Part shown: in pieces, positions 17,414 through 26,236 of the stretch
Layout of the letters: each line of letters starts with the position of its first letter
Numbering within the stretch: the stretch's first letter is position 1
Assembly: GCA_900016675.1 (NCBI GenBank)
Contig: LN483070.1
Coordinates: 1,550,001-1,614,000 of the forward strand
Length of the DNA stretch: 64,000 nt
Source: Arthrobacter saudimassiliensis
Lineage (GTDB): Bacteria; Actinomycetota; Actinomycetes; Actinomycetales; Micrococcaceae
Direction: 5' to 3'
Made by a program: the position numbers and the translations under genes
The notes under the pieces: generated by a model
Databases searched by the model: none
What the model saw: only the letters and a program-made list of their open reading frames with translations
What the model was told of the DNA's origin: nothing

Positions 17414-18703
17414 TCACTGCACCGGAACGACCCGGACGCTTCCGATGCGGTGGCCCTGCACCGCGACGACCTTGAGCACGCAGCCCGGCGCCTCGACCTC
17501 ATCGCCCGGGCGGGCCATCCTGCCCAGCCGGTCCAGAATGTAGCCGGCGACGGTTTCGTACTGGCCCTCGGGCAGTTCGATGCCGGAGAGCCGGCCGAAC
17601 TCCTGGAGGATCAGCGCTCCGTCGACGACCAGGGTGCCCGCCTCGCGCCGGGAGCGGTCCTCCGGGTCCCGCCCGGCGTCGAACTCGTCGTAGATCTCCC
17701 CGACCAGCTCCTCGACCAGGTCCTCGAGCGTGACGATCCCGTCGGTGCCTCCGTATTCGTCGGCGACCACCGCGATATGGCTGTGTTCCCGCCGCATCCG
17801 GGACAGCGACGGCAGCACTTCGGCGGTGCCCGGCAGGAAGAGGATCGGACGGGCGATCGAGCGGAGGGTGCCCTCGCGGGCCGCGGGCACCCCGGCGTCG
17901 CGCACCGGCATGAGGTCGCGGACGTGGATGAACCCGAGGACGTCGTCGGTGGAGGTGCCGATCACCGGATAACGGGAGTAGGGCAGCTCCAGCACCCGCC
18001 GCCGCGCCTCCTCAAGCGACAGGTCCGCACGCAGGAACAGCACCTGGGGGCGCGGACGCATGACCTCCTGGAGCAGCCGGCTGCCGGCCCCGAACACATC
18101 GGAGAGGATGCGCCGGCTGTCCTCAGCCAGCACCGGGCTGGCGCTGACGATGTCATAGAGCTCTTCGCTGGTCATCGGCTGGCTGCGCAGCGACGGGTTG
18201 CCGCCCAGCAGGCGCACCACGGCGTTGGTGGAGGCTGAGAGCAGGGCGATGACCGGGCGCATGACGACGGCGAAGGCGTTCAGCGCGGGCGCGAGGACCC
18301 GGGTGAAGGCAGCCGCGTTCTGCATCGCGAGCCGCTTGGGAACCAGCTCGCTGAAGACCAGGGAGAGGTAGGCGATCAGCAGGGTCATGAAAACGAAGGC
18401 GACGACCTCGGCCGTGGCCGCGGGCACGCCCCACCCGGCCAGGACGGGGGAGACCGAGGGTGCCAGCGCGGAGGCGCCGTAGGCGGCGGAGAAGAATCCG
18501 GAGAGCGTGACGCCGATCTGGATGGCCGAGAGGAAGCGGTTGGGGTTCCGGGCCAACGCGGCGATCTTCGCTCCGCTGCGGCCCCCGTTGCGCTCGATGG
18601 CGCTGATCTGTCCCTCCGACAGGGATACCAGGGCCATTTCCGCGGCGGCGAAGACCCCGCCGAGCAGGAGGAAGAACAACACCAGCAGCAGGTTGGTGGC
18701 CAT
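17414..18703 (-). CDS. CNNM/CorC-type membrane protein with CBS pair and transporter-associated domain
   Basis: A 429-residue protein with four N-terminal membrane helices (CNNM domain, starting MATNLLLVLFFLLLGGVFAAAEMALVSLS), two CBS motifs in the middle (for example EVMRPRPQVLFL and IAVVADEYGGTDGIVTLEDLVEELVGEI), and a C-terminal CorC/HlyC domain. The family is linked to magnesium or cobalt efflux and adenine nucleotide sensing; bacterial relatives with this order act as Mg2+ exporters. The start ATG at 18703 has no clear ribosome-binding site, but TACCCT lies six bases upstream, so it may be leaderless. It lies downstream of the tRNA-Leu gene, separated by a terminator. Confidence 0.9.
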   Translation of the reverse strand: MATNLLLVLFFLLLGGVFAAAEMALVSLSEGQISAIERNGGRSGAKIAALARNPNRFLSAIQIGVTLSGFFSAAYGASALAPSVSPVLAGWGVPAATAEVVAFVFMTLLIAYLSLVFSELVPKRLAMQNAAAFTRVLAPALNAFAVVMRPVIALLSASTNAVVRLLGGNPSLRSQPMTSEELYDIVSASPVLAEDSRRILSDVFGAGSRLLQEVMRPRPQVLFLRADLSLEEARRRVLELPYSRYPVIGTSTDDVLGFIHVRDLMPVRDAGVPAAREGTLRSIARPILFLPGTAEVLPSLSRMRREHSHIAVVADEYGGTDGIVTLEDLVEELVGEIYDEFDAGRDPEDRSRREAGTLVVDGALILQEFGRLSGIELPEGQYETVAGYILDRLGRMARPGDEVEAPGCVLKVVAVQGHRIGSVRVVPVQ

Positions 18704-18756
18704 AGCCTGAGGGTACCGAGGCCGGGTGCGGCAGCCAAACGGACCGCACAACGAAC

Positions 18757-18789
18757 AAGGCCCCGGAACCGAACCGGTTCCAGGGCCTT
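18757..18789 (-). terminator. Terminator for tRNA-Leu
   Basis: AAGGCCC...GGAACC pairs with GGTTCC...GGGCCTT around a short loop. In the leftward direction it is followed by TTGTTCGTTGT, a T-rich tail, right after the tRNA 3' end. Confidence 0.75.
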
Positions 18790-18794
18790 CGCCG

Positions 18795-18878
18795 TGCGCG
18801 GAGGGGGACTTGAACCCCCACCCTCAATAAGAGGACTAGCACCTCAAGCTAGCGCGTCTGCCATTCCGCCACCCGCGC
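18795..18878 (-). tRNA. tRNA-Leu (anticodon GAG)
   Basis: An 84-nt class II tRNA. The acceptor stem is GCGCGGG paired with TCCGCGC (last pair G-T) plus discriminator A. The anticodon stem CTAGC/GCTAG encloses TTGAGGT, so the anticodon is GAG, reading CUC and CUU leucine codons. There is a long variable arm, and a T arm of GGGGG/CCCCC with loop TTCAAGT. No CCA is encoded. A TAGAGT box (complement of 18933-18938) upstream may be its -10, giving a leader of about 48 nt. Confidence 0.97.
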
Positions 18879-19077
18879 AGGGTGGATTTCTCGGCCTCCG
18901 GTGTTCCCGGCGCCTCGAAAGCAACGGGTAAAACTCTAACACGGTTTATCCGCCAAGTGGAAATCGAGGTCCCGGGGGCCGTTCCGGACGACGCCGGAGG
19001 TCACCGCCACGCGCCGTCCGGACCGCCGACGACGGCGGGCCGCTAGGCTGGCAGCAGACCGACCAAGGAGGAGCAGC

Positions 19078-20382
19078 GTGGAGCCGTACCGGGCCGAAGA
19101 CGAGGTGGCGCGCATCTGCCGCGACCTGATCCGCATCGACACGTCCAACTACGGGGACGGCAGCGGCCCGGGGGAGCGTGAGGCAGCCGAGTACACCGCG
19201 GCGCTGCTGGCCGACGTCGGGCTGGACGTCACGCTCTTCGAAGCGGCCCCGCGGCGGACCTCGCTGGTGACCCGGCTGGAGGGCACCGACCCGTCCCTGC
19301 CCGCACTGGTGGTCCACGGGCATCTGGACGTCGTGCCCGCCCAGAAGCAGGACTGGACGCTCGACCCCTTCTCCGGGGAGCTGCAGGACGGGCTGATCTG
19401 GGGCCGCGGCGCGGTGGACATGAAGGACATGGACGCGATGATCCTCTCCGTGGTCCGCGAGATGGCTTCCTCCGGCGTCCGGCCGCGCCGGGACCTGATC
19501 ATCGCCATGTTTGCCGATGAGGAGGCCGGCGGCCGGCAGGGCGCCGGCTGGGCGGTGCAGAACCGGCCCGAGCTCTTCGACGGAGCGGGCGAGGCGATCT
19601 CGGAGGTCGGCGGGTTCTCCGCCACCATCGGCGGCCGGCGCACCTATCTGCTGCAGACCGCCGAGAAGGGCATCGCCTGGCTCCGGCTGAAGGCGGCCGG
19701 TCGGGCCGGCCACGGCTCGCAGATCAACACCGACAACGCCGTCACCGCCCTGGCCGAGGCGGTGGCCCGGATCGGCACCCACCCCTGGCCGATCGAACTC
19801 ACCGACACCACCCGCGCCTTCCTGGACGGGGTCACCGAGCTGACCGGCGTCGAATTCGACCCCGACGACCCGGACCGGCTGCTGGCCGAGCTCGGCACGG
19901 TGGCCCGCTTCGTGGGCGCGACGCTGCAGAACACGGCGAACCCCACCGTCCTGTCCGCCGGGTACAAGCACAACGTCATTCCCGGCTCCGCCGAGGCCCT
20001 GATCGACGCCCGGACGCTGCCCGGGCAGGAGGAGGCCGTACTGGAGACCATCCGCTCCCTCGCCGGCCCCCGCGTGGAGGTCAGCGTCGACCACGCGGAC
20101 ATCGCCCTCGAAGTCCCCTTCAGCGGGTCCCTGGTGGACGCCATGGTGGGCGCCCTCCAGGCCGAGGACCCCGGCGCCCCGGTCCTGCCGTATACGCTGT
20201 CCGGCGGCACCGACAACAAGTCGCTGAGCCGGCTGGGCATCACCGGCTACGGCTTCGCACCGCTGCGGCTGCCGGCGGACCTGGACTTCACCGGCATGTT
20301 CCACGGGGTGGACGAGCGCGTGCCCGTTGAGGCCCTGCAGTTCGGCACCCGGGTCCTCTCACGCCTGCTGAGGACCTACTGA
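19078..20382 (+). CDS. M20-family metallopeptidase
   Basis: A 434-residue dinuclear-zinc hydrolase of the M20 (ArgE/DapE/CPG2) superfamily. Metal and catalytic motifs are present: VVHGHLDVVP with the first His and Asp, WGRGAVDMKD, and FADEEAGG with the catalytic Glu. The dimerisation lid follows (AGHGSQINTDNAVTALAEAV). Members release C-terminal amino acids from peptides or deacylate amino acids; the sequence does not settle the substrate, and annotation as a dipeptidase or carboxypeptidase would be a guess. It starts with GTG preceded by AAGGAGGAG. A TAGGCT box at about 19044 suits a promoter with a short leader. The next gene, an acyl-CoA dehydrogenase, lies 105 bp downstream. Confidence 0.92.
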   Translation: MEPYRAEDEVARICRDLIRIDTSNYGDGSGPGEREAAEYTAALLADVGLDVTLFEAAPRRTSLVTRLEGTDPSLPALVVHGHLDVVPAQKQDWTLDPFSGELQDGLIWGRGAVDMKDMDAMILSVVREMASSGVRPRRDLIIAMFADEEAGGRQGAGWAVQNRPELFDGAGEAISEVGGFSATIGGRRTYLLQTAEKGIAWLRLKAAGRAGHGSQINTDNAVTALAEAVARIGTHPWPIELTDTTRAFLDGVTELTGVEFDPDDPDRLLAELGTVARFVGATLQNTANPTVLSAGYKHNVIPGSAEALIDARTLPGQEEAVLETIRSLAGPRVEVSVDHADIALEVPFSGSLVDAMVGALQAEDPGAPVLPYTLSGGTDNKSLSRLGITGYGFAPLRLPADLDFTGMFHGVDERVPVEALQFGTRVLSRLLRTY

Positions 20383-20487
20383 CCGCCCCCGGGGGCCGGC
20401 ACCGCGCCGTCGGGCGCACCTGACCACCTGAGACCTGACCGCCTGAGCACCGCACCATCCGCCCTCGACTCCGAAGCAGGAGGACCC

Positions 20488-21651
20488 ATGCCCGCCGCTG
20501 ACATCCTGACGCCGGCACTGCTGGAACGCATCCGATCCCGTGCCGCCGGGTACGACGACGCCAACACCTTTTTCGACGAGGACCTGCGGGACCTGCGCGA
20601 AGCCGGCTACCTGGCCCTCTTCACCCCGCGGAGCGGGGGCGGGCACGGCCTGGGCATCCCCGAGGTGGTGGCCTGCCAGCGGCTCCTGGCCGCCGCGGCG
20701 CCGGCCACCGCCCTGGCGGTCAACATGCATCTGGTGTGGTGCGGCGTCGCGCACCTGCTCTCGCTGCGGGACGACGACTCGCTGTCCTTCATCCTGCGCG
20801 AAGCGGCTGCCGGCGAGCTGTTCGCCTTCGGCATCTCCGAACCGGGCAACAGCGCGGTGCTCTTCGACTCCGCGACGGCTGCCGTCCCGCAGGAGGACGG
20901 GGGCTACGCCTTCACCGGACGGAAGATCTTCACCAGCCTGGCACCGGCGTGGACCAGGCTGGGCATCTTCGGCCGTGACGATTCCGGGCCGGGGGAGCCC
21001 CGGCTGGTTTTCGGGTTCGCCGAACGGGACACCGCGGGCATCCATTCGCCGGACGACTGGAACACCATGGGCATGCGGGCCAGCCAGTCGCGCAGCACCG
21101 TCCTGGACTCGGCCATCGTTCCCGCGGAGCGGATCGTGCGCACGACGCCGGTCGGGCCGCACGGCGACCAGTTCGTGTTCGGAATCTTCGCGCTCTTCTC
21201 GACCCTGCTCTCGGCCGTCTACAACGGCGTCGGAGACCGTGCCGTGGAGCTGGCGGCCGGCGCCGCGCTGAACCGGCGCAGGGGCGGCGCGGCCGCCGCG
21301 GCCGACCCCTACATCCGCTGGCGGGTGGCCGACGCAGCGATCGTCATGGACGGCATCCGACCCCAGGTCGACGCCGTGGCGCGGGACCTGGAGGACGGGG
21401 CCGACCACGGCGCGCTCTGGTTTCCCCGGCTGTCCGCCCTGAAGCTGCGGACCGTGGAGGCCGCGCGCGGCGTCGTCGAGCAGGCGGTGAAGGTGGCCGG
21501 CGGGCAGGCCTACTCGCGCGGGCACGAGCTGGAGCGGCTCTACCGTGACGTGCTCGCCGGCATCTTCCATCCCACCAATGAGGACGCTGCGCACGCCTCC
21601 ATGGCGACGGCGCTGCTCGGGCCGGTGGAACAGGCCGAGGCGGAACGGTAG
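20488..21651 (+). CDS. Acyl-CoA dehydrogenase family protein
   Basis: A 387-residue flavoprotein of the acyl-CoA dehydrogenase fold. The N-terminal helical domain is followed by the mid beta-domain (FAFGISEPGNSAVLF, FTGRKIFTSLAPAW) and a C-terminal helical domain (VEQAVKVAGGQAYSRGHELERLYRDVLAG). The expected catalytic Glu position is not obvious: the C-terminal region reads AGGQAYSRGHELERLYRD, as in the branch of the family that acts on amino-sugar, nitroalkane or sulfur substrates. A specific reaction is therefore not assigned. GCAGGAGG lies upstream of the ATG. Translation is likely independent of the M20 gene. It converges with the DUF5703 gene. Confidence 0.87.
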   Translation: MPAADILTPALLERIRSRAAGYDDANTFFDEDLRDLREAGYLALFTPRSGGGHGLGIPEVVACQRLLAAAAPATALAVNMHLVWCGVAHLLSLRDDDSLSFILREAAAGELFAFGISEPGNSAVLFDSATAAVPQEDGGYAFTGRKIFTSLAPAWTRLGIFGRDDSGPGEPRLVFGFAERDTAGIHSPDDWNTMGMRASQSRSTVLDSAIVPAERIVRTTPVGPHGDQFVFGIFALFSTLLSAVYNGVGDRAVELAAGAALNRRRGGAAAAADPYIRWRVADAAIVMDGIRPQVDAVARDLEDGADHGALWFPRLSALKLRTVEAARGVVEQAVKVAGGQAYSRGHELERLYRDVLAGIFHPTNEDAAHASMATALLGPVEQAEAER

Positions 21652-21683
21652 CCCCGGGTCCGGGAACCTCGGGCCGCCGGCTG

Positions 21684-21917
21684 TCAGGCGGTGCGCACCA
21701 CGCGCATCACCCGGCGGCGGAGCCAGAACCGGCGGCCGCCGCCCTGGTAGATGCAGCTGCGGTGCAGCTCCCATTTTCCGTACTCGGCGTGCTCGGCCAC
21801 CCGGGCACGGGCCTCCGGCAGCGATTCGTCGGGGCTGACGGAGATGACGAGGTATTCATACGTTCGGACGGCTCCGCCGTGTGGCCGGACTTCCGGCTGC
21901 AGAAGTTGTTCACGCAT
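21684..21917 (-). CDS. DUF5703 family small protein
   Basis: A 77-residue protein with a core of YEYLVISVSPDESLPEARARVAEHAEYGKWEL followed by a basic tail, WLRRRVMRVVRT. This matches the actinobacterial DUF5703 pattern (YEY...EHAEYGKWEL...WLRRRI). No function is known to me; the C-terminal basic cluster could bind nucleic acid or phospholipid. The start ATG at 21917 has GGAGAC a few bases upstream. It is divergent from the small acidic protein gene at 21959. Confidence 0.85.
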   Translation of the reverse strand: MREQLLQPEVRPHGGAVRTYEYLVISVSPDESLPEARARVAEHAEYGKWELHRSCIYQGGGRRFWLRRRVMRVVRTA

Positions 21918-21958
21918 TTGTCTCCAATTTTGCCCGCTTTGCCGATAACGTCTAGGTC

Positions 21959-22273
21959 ATGAGCATAGATCCGCGTATCGCGCTCCAGTCACTGGTGACC
22001 GCCCTCGAGGAGCACCTGGCCGCTGCCGCGGCCCGCCGCGGCGAGAAGGACCCCGTGGTGGAGAACGCCTATCTGGCGATCGCCGATGCCTTCGAAGTCT
22101 ATGAGGAAGTCCTCTACGACGCCTACGGCGAGGTGACCCCGCTGGAGATCTATGACGACGAAGACGATGACTCCGACGACGAAGCGGCCGACCCCCTGGG
22201 CTACGGCACCGAGGACATCGTCGAAGAGCCGCTCGAGGACGACGGGGGAGCGTCGCTGCACCGCCGCAGCTGA
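21959..22273 (+). CDS. Small acidic conserved hypothetical protein
   Basis: A 104-residue protein with a helical N-terminal half (IALQSLVTALEEHLAAAAARR, VENAYLAIADAFEVYEEVLYDAYGEVTPL) and a very acidic second half with runs of Asp and Glu. Similar short proteins occur in Micrococcaceae, but I know no function. The ATG at 21959 has no ribosome-binding site; TAACGT lies seven bases upstream, fitting a leaderless transcript. Codon usage matches the neighbours. It is followed by uppP, which seems to have its own promoter. Confidence 0.75.
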   Translation: MSIDPRIALQSLVTALEEHLAAAAARRGEKDPVVENAYLAIADAFEVYEEVLYDAYGEVTPLEIYDDEDDDSDDEAADPLGYGTEDIVEEPLEDDGGASLHRRS

Positions 22274-22344
22274 GGGCCGCGCCCGGCACCGGCGGCCCGG
22301 CACCCTGACGGGCACACGGTGCCACGTGCCCTAGAGTCGATAGC

Positions 22345-23169
22345 GTGAACTGGTTTGAAGCTGTCCTCCTGGGCCTGGTGCAGGGCCTGACCGAATTCCT
22401 CCCCATTTCCTCCAGCGCCCACCTGCGCATCGTCGGCGAACTGCTCCCCGGCGCCCAGGACCCCGGAGCCGCATTTACCGCCATCACCCAGCTCGGCACC
22501 GAGACCGCCGTCGCCGTGTACTTCTGGAAGGACATCGTCCGGATCGTCAAGGCCTGGTTCGGCTCCCTTGCGGGACGGGTTCCGCGCAGCGACCCGGACG
22601 CGAGGATGGGCTGGCTGATCATCGTCGGCACCCTGCCGATCGTCATCCTGGGGCTGCTCTTCGAAGACCAGATCGAAACCACCTTCCGCAGCCTGTGGAT
22701 CGTGGCGACCATGCTCATCGTCTTCGGCATCATCCTCGCCGTCGCCGACGCCGTCGGCCGCCAGGACCGCGACCTCGGCAGGCTCACCTACAAGCACGGC
22801 ATCCTGTACGGCTTCGCCCAGGCACTGGCCCTCATCCCCGGCGTGTCCCGGTCCGGCGGCACCATCACCGCCGGCCTGCTCATGGGCTACACCCGGGAAG
22901 CCGCGGCACGCTACGCCTTCCTGCTGGCGATCCCCGCCGTCTTCGGCTCCGGCTTCTTCCAGCTCTTCAAGTCGATCGGCGAGCCGGGCCCGTTCGGCCC
23001 GGCGGAGACGGCCCTCGCCACGCTGGTCGCCTTCGTCGTCGGCTTCATCATCATCGGCTGGTTCCTGCGCTACGTCTCCACCCGCAGCTACCGCCTCTTC
23101 GTTTGGTACCGGATCGGACTGGGCCTGGCGATCTACCTGATGCTGGGCCTGGGCGTCCTCACCCCCTGA
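22345..23169 (+). CDS. uppP: Undecaprenyl-diphosphatase (BacA/UppP)
   Basis: A 274-residue integral membrane phosphatase that recycles undecaprenyl pyrophosphate to the monophosphate carrier used for peptidoglycan and other envelope polymers; overexpression gives bacitracin resistance. Both family signatures are intact: [16 protein letters not shown] near the N-terminus, with the catalytic Glu, Ser and His, and [12 protein letters not shown] in the second half. About eight hydrophobic segments are visible. The GTG start at 22345 has TAGAGT seven bases upstream and no ribosome-binding site, so it is probably leaderless. mshC follows 59 bases later with its own -10-like box. Confidence 0.96.
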   Translation: MNWFEAVLLGLVQGLTEFLPISSSAHLRIVGELLPGAQDPGAAFTAITQLGTETAVAVYFWKDIVRIVKAWFGSLAGRVPRSDPDARMGWLIIVGTLPIVILGLLFEDQIETTFRSLWIVATMLIVFGIILAVADAVGRQDRDLGRLTYKHGILYGFAQALALIPGVSRSGGTITAGLLMGYTREAAARYAFLLAIPAVFGSGFFQLFKSIGEPGPFGPAETALATLVAFVVGFIIIGWFLRYVSTRSYRLFVWYRIGLGLAIYLMLGLGVLTP

Positions 23170-23228
23170 CCTTTCCGGCCGGAGCCCCCGGCGCGCTGTC
23201 CACCCCGTACGCCCGGTACAGTGGAACG

Positions 23229-24503
23229 GTGATTGCCTGGAAATCCCCCTCGGTTCCCGCCCTGCCCGGACACTCTCCGGAACTGGTCCTGCACGACACC
23301 GCCGCCGGGGCGCCCGTTCCGGTGCGCACCGGGGGAGAGGCCGGGCTCTACGTCTGCGGCATCACCCCCTACGACGCCACCCACATGGGCCACGCGGCGA
23401 CCTACGTCGCCTTCGACCTGCTGAACCGGCAGTGGCGCGACGCCGGCAACACGGTCCGGTATGTGCAGAACGTCACCGACGTGGATGATCCCCTGCTGGT
23501 CCGCGCCAACGAGACGGGCGTGGACTGGCGGGAGCTGGCCGCCGCCCAGACCCAGCTGTTCCGGGAGGACATGGAGGCGCTCGGCGTGCTGGCCCCGGAC
23601 CACTACGTGGGCGCCGTCGAATCCGTCGAGTGGATCGTGCCGGCGGTCGAGGACCTGATCGCCCGCGGCATTGCCTACCGCGTTCCGGGCACCGGCGGCG
23701 AGCCCGACGGCGACGTGTACTTCTCCGTCGACGCCGCGGCGGACCTCGATCCGCAGGAGCCGGGTGCCTGGCACCCGGGCCAGGTCAGCCACCTGGATCC
23801 CGCCGGCATGCTCCCGCTGTTCGCCGAACGCGGCGGCGATCCGGAACGGCCGGGCAAGCGCAATCCCCTGGACGCGCTGCTGTGGCGCATGGCCCGCGAG
23901 GGCGAGCCGGACTGGGACGGCGGCACGCTGGGGCGCGGCCGGCCCGGCTGGCACATCGAATGCTCGGTCATCGCGCAGCGTTTCCTGCCGCAGCCGTTCA
24001 CCGTCCAGGCCGGCGGCTCGGACCTGATCTACCCGCACCACGAGATGAGCGCCGCCCACGCCTGGGCCTGCACCGGGCATCCGCTGGCCCGCCACTACGC
24101 CCACGCCGGCATGGTCGGCCTGGACGGCGAAAAGATGAGCAAGTCGCTCGGCAACCTGGTCCTGGTCTCGCGGCTGCGCGGCCAGGGCGTGGAGCCGGCC
24201 GCCATCCGCCTCGCCATCCTCGCCCACCACTACCGCAGCGACTGGTTCTGGACCGACGCCGTGCTGCAGCAGGCCCAGGACCGGCTCTCCCGCTGGCGCA
24301 GCGCCCTGCCCCTGGCCGGCGAGGCCGGGTCCCAGCGCCTGCTCGAAGGGCTGCGCTCGGCGCTGGCCGACGACCTGGACGCTCCGGCGGCCCTCGCGGC
24401 TGCCAGCGCATGGGCCGAGGATGCCCTGCAGGCGCCCGGCAACGGAACCGGAACCGACCTGGCGCACGCGGCGCTCGACGCGCTGCTCGGCGTCCGCCTC
24501 TAG
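23229..24503 (+). CDS. mshC: Cysteine:1D-myo-inositol 2-amino-2-deoxy-glucopyranoside ligase
   Basis: A 424-residue class I aminoacyl-tRNA-synthetase-like ligase that joins cysteine to GlcN-inositol, the third step of mycothiol synthesis. It has the nucleotide motif [14 protein letters not shown] (HMGH variant of HIGH), [25 protein letters not shown] and the KMSKS loop at 302-306. The N-terminus [12 protein letters not shown] and the overall length are typical of MshC rather than cysteinyl-tRNA synthetase. The GTG at 23229 is preceded at six bases by TACAGT and lacks a ribosome-binding site. The gene implies that this organism makes mycothiol, consistent with the SigR-type promoter in front of rbpA in this window. 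It converges with the PAC2 gene, 13 bases apart. Confidence 0.96.
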   Translation: MIAWKSPSVPALPGHSPELVLHDTAAGAPVPVRTGGEAGLYVCGITPYDATHMGHAATYVAFDLLNRQWRDAGNTVRYVQNVTDVDDPLLVRANETGVDWRELAAAQTQLFREDMEALGVLAPDHYVGAVESVEWIVPAVEDLIARGIAYRVPGTGGEPDGDVYFSVDAAADLDPQEPGAWHPGQVSHLDPAGMLPLFAERGGDPERPGKRNPLDALLWRMAREGEPDWDGGTLGRGRPGWHIECSVIAQRFLPQPFTVQAGGSDLIYPHHEMSAAHAWACTGHPLARHYAHAGMVGLDGEKMSKSLGNLVLVSRLRGQGVEPAAIRLAILAHHYRSDWFWTDAVLQQAQDRLSRWRSALPLAGEAGSQRLLEGLRSALADDLDAPAALAAASAWAEDALQAPGNGTGTDLAHAALDALLGVRL

Positions 24504-24516
24504 GGAGTAACGCCTA

Positions 24517-25392
24517 TCAGTCGCGGCGGCGCCGCTTGAGATAGCGCTCGAACTCGCGCGCGATCGACTCGCCGCTGGCTTCGGGCAGCTCGGCGGTGTC
24601 CTTGGCCTCCTCGAGCTGGCGCACATATGCGGCCACCTCGGGATCCTCCGTGGAGAGCTCGTCGACGCCGCGCTCCCACGCCTCGGCCTCCTCGGTGAGC
24701 TGCTCTACGTCGACCGGAACCTGCAGCAGGTCCTCGATGCGGTAGAGCAGGGCGAGTTCGGCCTTGGGCGAGGGCGCCTGGCCGACGTAGTGCGGCACCG
24801 CGGCCCAGAGCGAGAGCGCGGGAATGTCGGCCAGCGCGGCCATTTCCGCCAGCACCCCGACGATTCCCACGGGCCCTTCATACTGCGAGGCTTCAAGGCC
24901 CAGGCAGGCCCGCAGCTCCGGGTCCTCGGTGGTGGCGGTGACGGGGATGGGCCGGGTGTGCGGAACATCGGCCAGCAGGGCTCCCACCAGCAGCAGGCAG
25001 TCCACGTCGAGCTCACGCGCCAGGGCCAGCAGTTCGGCGGTGTAGGCCCGCCACTTGTAGCTCGGCTCCACGCCGCTGACCAGCACCACGTCGAGCTCGG
25101 CGCCGGGTATCGAGGCGCGGAAGATCCGGGTGGCCGGCCACTTGATGCGCCGGTCACCGCGGGGCGTGCGTTCCACCACCGGGCGGGTGAACTGGAAGTC
25201 ATAGTATTCATCGGCGTCGAGGGCAGCCGCCTTCTCCGCATCCCAGAGCCGCACCAGGTGCTTCACGGCGTCGCTCGCCGCCTCCCCGGCGTCGTTCCAC
25301 CCCTCGAAGGCGGCCACCATGACCGTGACCCTGCCGCCTGCATGGCCGCCGAGGACATCCTGCAGCCCGGGTGTCTTTTCGCTCTCACTCAC
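24517..25392 (-). CDS. PAC2-family protein (proteasome-assembly-chaperone-2-like)
   Basis: A 291-residue cytoplasmic protein of the PAC2 family, whose eukaryotic namesake helps assemble the 20S core. Family-like segments are VMVAAFEGWNDAGEAASDAV, VVLVSGVEPSYKWRAYTAELL, LLVGALLADVPHTRPIPVT and YEGPVGIVGVLAEMAAL. The role of bacterial members is not established. Its location two genes before the Pup-proteasome genes invites the idea of a core-particle helper, but that is inference. The start is GTG at 25392 with no ribosome-binding site; TAGGGT lies six bases upstream and CTGACA 17 bases before that, a good leaderless promoter. It is divergent from the HAD gene. Confidence 0.88.
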   Translation of the reverse strand: MSESEKTPGLQDVLGGHAGGRVTVMVAAFEGWNDAGEAASDAVKHLVRLWDAEKAAALDADEYYDFQFTRPVVERTPRGDRRIKWPATRIFRASIPGAELDVVLVSGVEPSYKWRAYTAELLALARELDVDCLLLVGALLADVPHTRPIPVTATTEDPELRACLGLEASQYEGPVGIVGVLAEMAALADIPALSLWAAVPHYVGQAPSPKAELALLYRIEDLLQVPVDVEQLTEEAEAWERGVDELSTEDPEVAAYVRQLEEAKDTAELPEASGESIAREFERYLKRRRRD

Positions 25393-25427
25393 AGGCCTAC
25401 CCTATGCCGACCGCTGCCGGGTGTCAG
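25393..25427 (-). promoter_or_regulatory. Promoter of the PAC2 gene
   Basis: Leftward, CTGACA (complement of 25422-25427) is followed by 17 bases, TAGGGT (complement of 25399-25404), six bases and the GTG. It is one of the better two-box promoters in the window and implies a leaderless mRNA. Confidence 0.65.
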
Positions 25428-25516
25428 GACCGCACCGCGGGCCTTCGCCAAGAGCGGACCCCGGGCGCTCCGGGCCCAGCGCCGGGGCCGGGCCGGCGGC
25501 CCTTAGACTGGAAGGC

Positions 25517-26236
25517 ATGTCCGTCACCCCTGCCGCTGCCCCCTTTAACAGCACCACCGGTCTCCAGGCCGTGTTCTGGGACATGGACGGCACCATCGTC
25601 GACACCGAACCCTGCTGGATCGCCTCGGAGAAGGAACTGGTCGCGGAGTTCGGCGGCACCTGGACCGATGAGGACGCCAAGGCCATGGTCGGCCAGGCGC
25701 TGCCCGTGGGTGCCGGCCTGCTGCAGCAGGCCGGCGTCGACCTGCCCGTCCGGGCCATCATCGACCGCATGACCGCCCAGGTCGCCGAAAAGGTCCGCCG
25801 CCGGGTGCCCTGGCGGCCCGGTGCCCGGGAACTGCTCGCGGACCTGCGTGCCCGCAGCATTCCCTGCGCCATGGTGACCATGTCCGAGCCCGGCCTCGCC
25901 GACGTCGTCGCCGCCGCGCTGCCGGCCGGCACCTTCGAGTTCATCGTCACCGGCGACCAGGTCCGGTCAGGCAAGCCGGATCCGGAACCCTACCTGGCGG
26001 CCATGGACCGGATGGCGGAGCTGGTGCCGGGGCTCGACCCGCAGCGCTGCATCGGCATTGAGGACTCGCTTCCCGGCGTGCGTTCGGCGCGCGCCTCGGG
26101 GCTGGTGACCCTGGCCGTGCCCCACTTCGTGCCGCTGCCCCCCGACCTGGCCGACCACACCTGGGACACCCTCACCGGACGCAGCGCCGAGGACCTGGCC
26201 GGCCTGGCGGCGGCGGAAACGGATGCCATCCGATGA
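25517..26236 (+). CDS. HAD-family hydrolase (beta-phosphoglucomutase-like)
   Basis: A 239-residue HAD phosphatase. Motif I, FWDMDGTIVDTEP, carries the nucleophile Asp and the acid/base Asp. Motif II is VTMSEP, motif III is the Lys in SGKPDPEPYL, and motif IV is GIEDSLPGVRSA. The alpha-helical cap between motifs I and II is of the phosphoglucomutase/phosphatase type. The substrate is not predictable, though a sugar phosphate is likely. The ATG at 25517 follows TAGACT by seven bases with only a weak GGAAGG between. Its stop overlaps the start of the site-2 protease gene (ATGA). It opens the rightward cluster that runs into the proteasome genes. Confidence 0.9.
   Translation: MSVTPAAAPFNSTTGLQAVFWDMDGTIVDTEPCWIASEKELVAEFGGTWTDEDAKAMVGQALPVGAGLLQQAGVDLPVRAIIDRMTAQVAEKVRRRVPWRPGARELLADLRARSIPCAMVTMSEPGLADVVAAALPAGTFEFIVTGDQVRSGKPDPEPYLAAMDRMAELVPGLDPQRCIGIEDSLPGVRSARASGLVTLAVPHFVPLPPDLADHTWDTLTGRSAEDLAGLAAAETDAIR

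Noticed and set aside
18795-18878. Integration site at tRNA-Leu
   Set aside because: No integrase and no repeat of the tRNA 3' end seen nearby; neighbours are ordinary chromosomal genes.
18936-19148. Short frame opposite the M20 start
   Set aside because: Overlaps the tRNA promoter region and the M20 start; composition is typical of antisense GC-rich frames.
20488-21651. Operon of the M20 peptidase with the acyl-CoA dehydrogenase
   Set aside because: A 105-bp gap and an own ribosome-binding site with no coupling; kept as separate units.
22695-23228. Long N-terminal extension of mshC
   Set aside because: It lies inside uppP in another frame, is Arg/His/Pro-rich and unlike any protein; MshC begins at GTG 23229.
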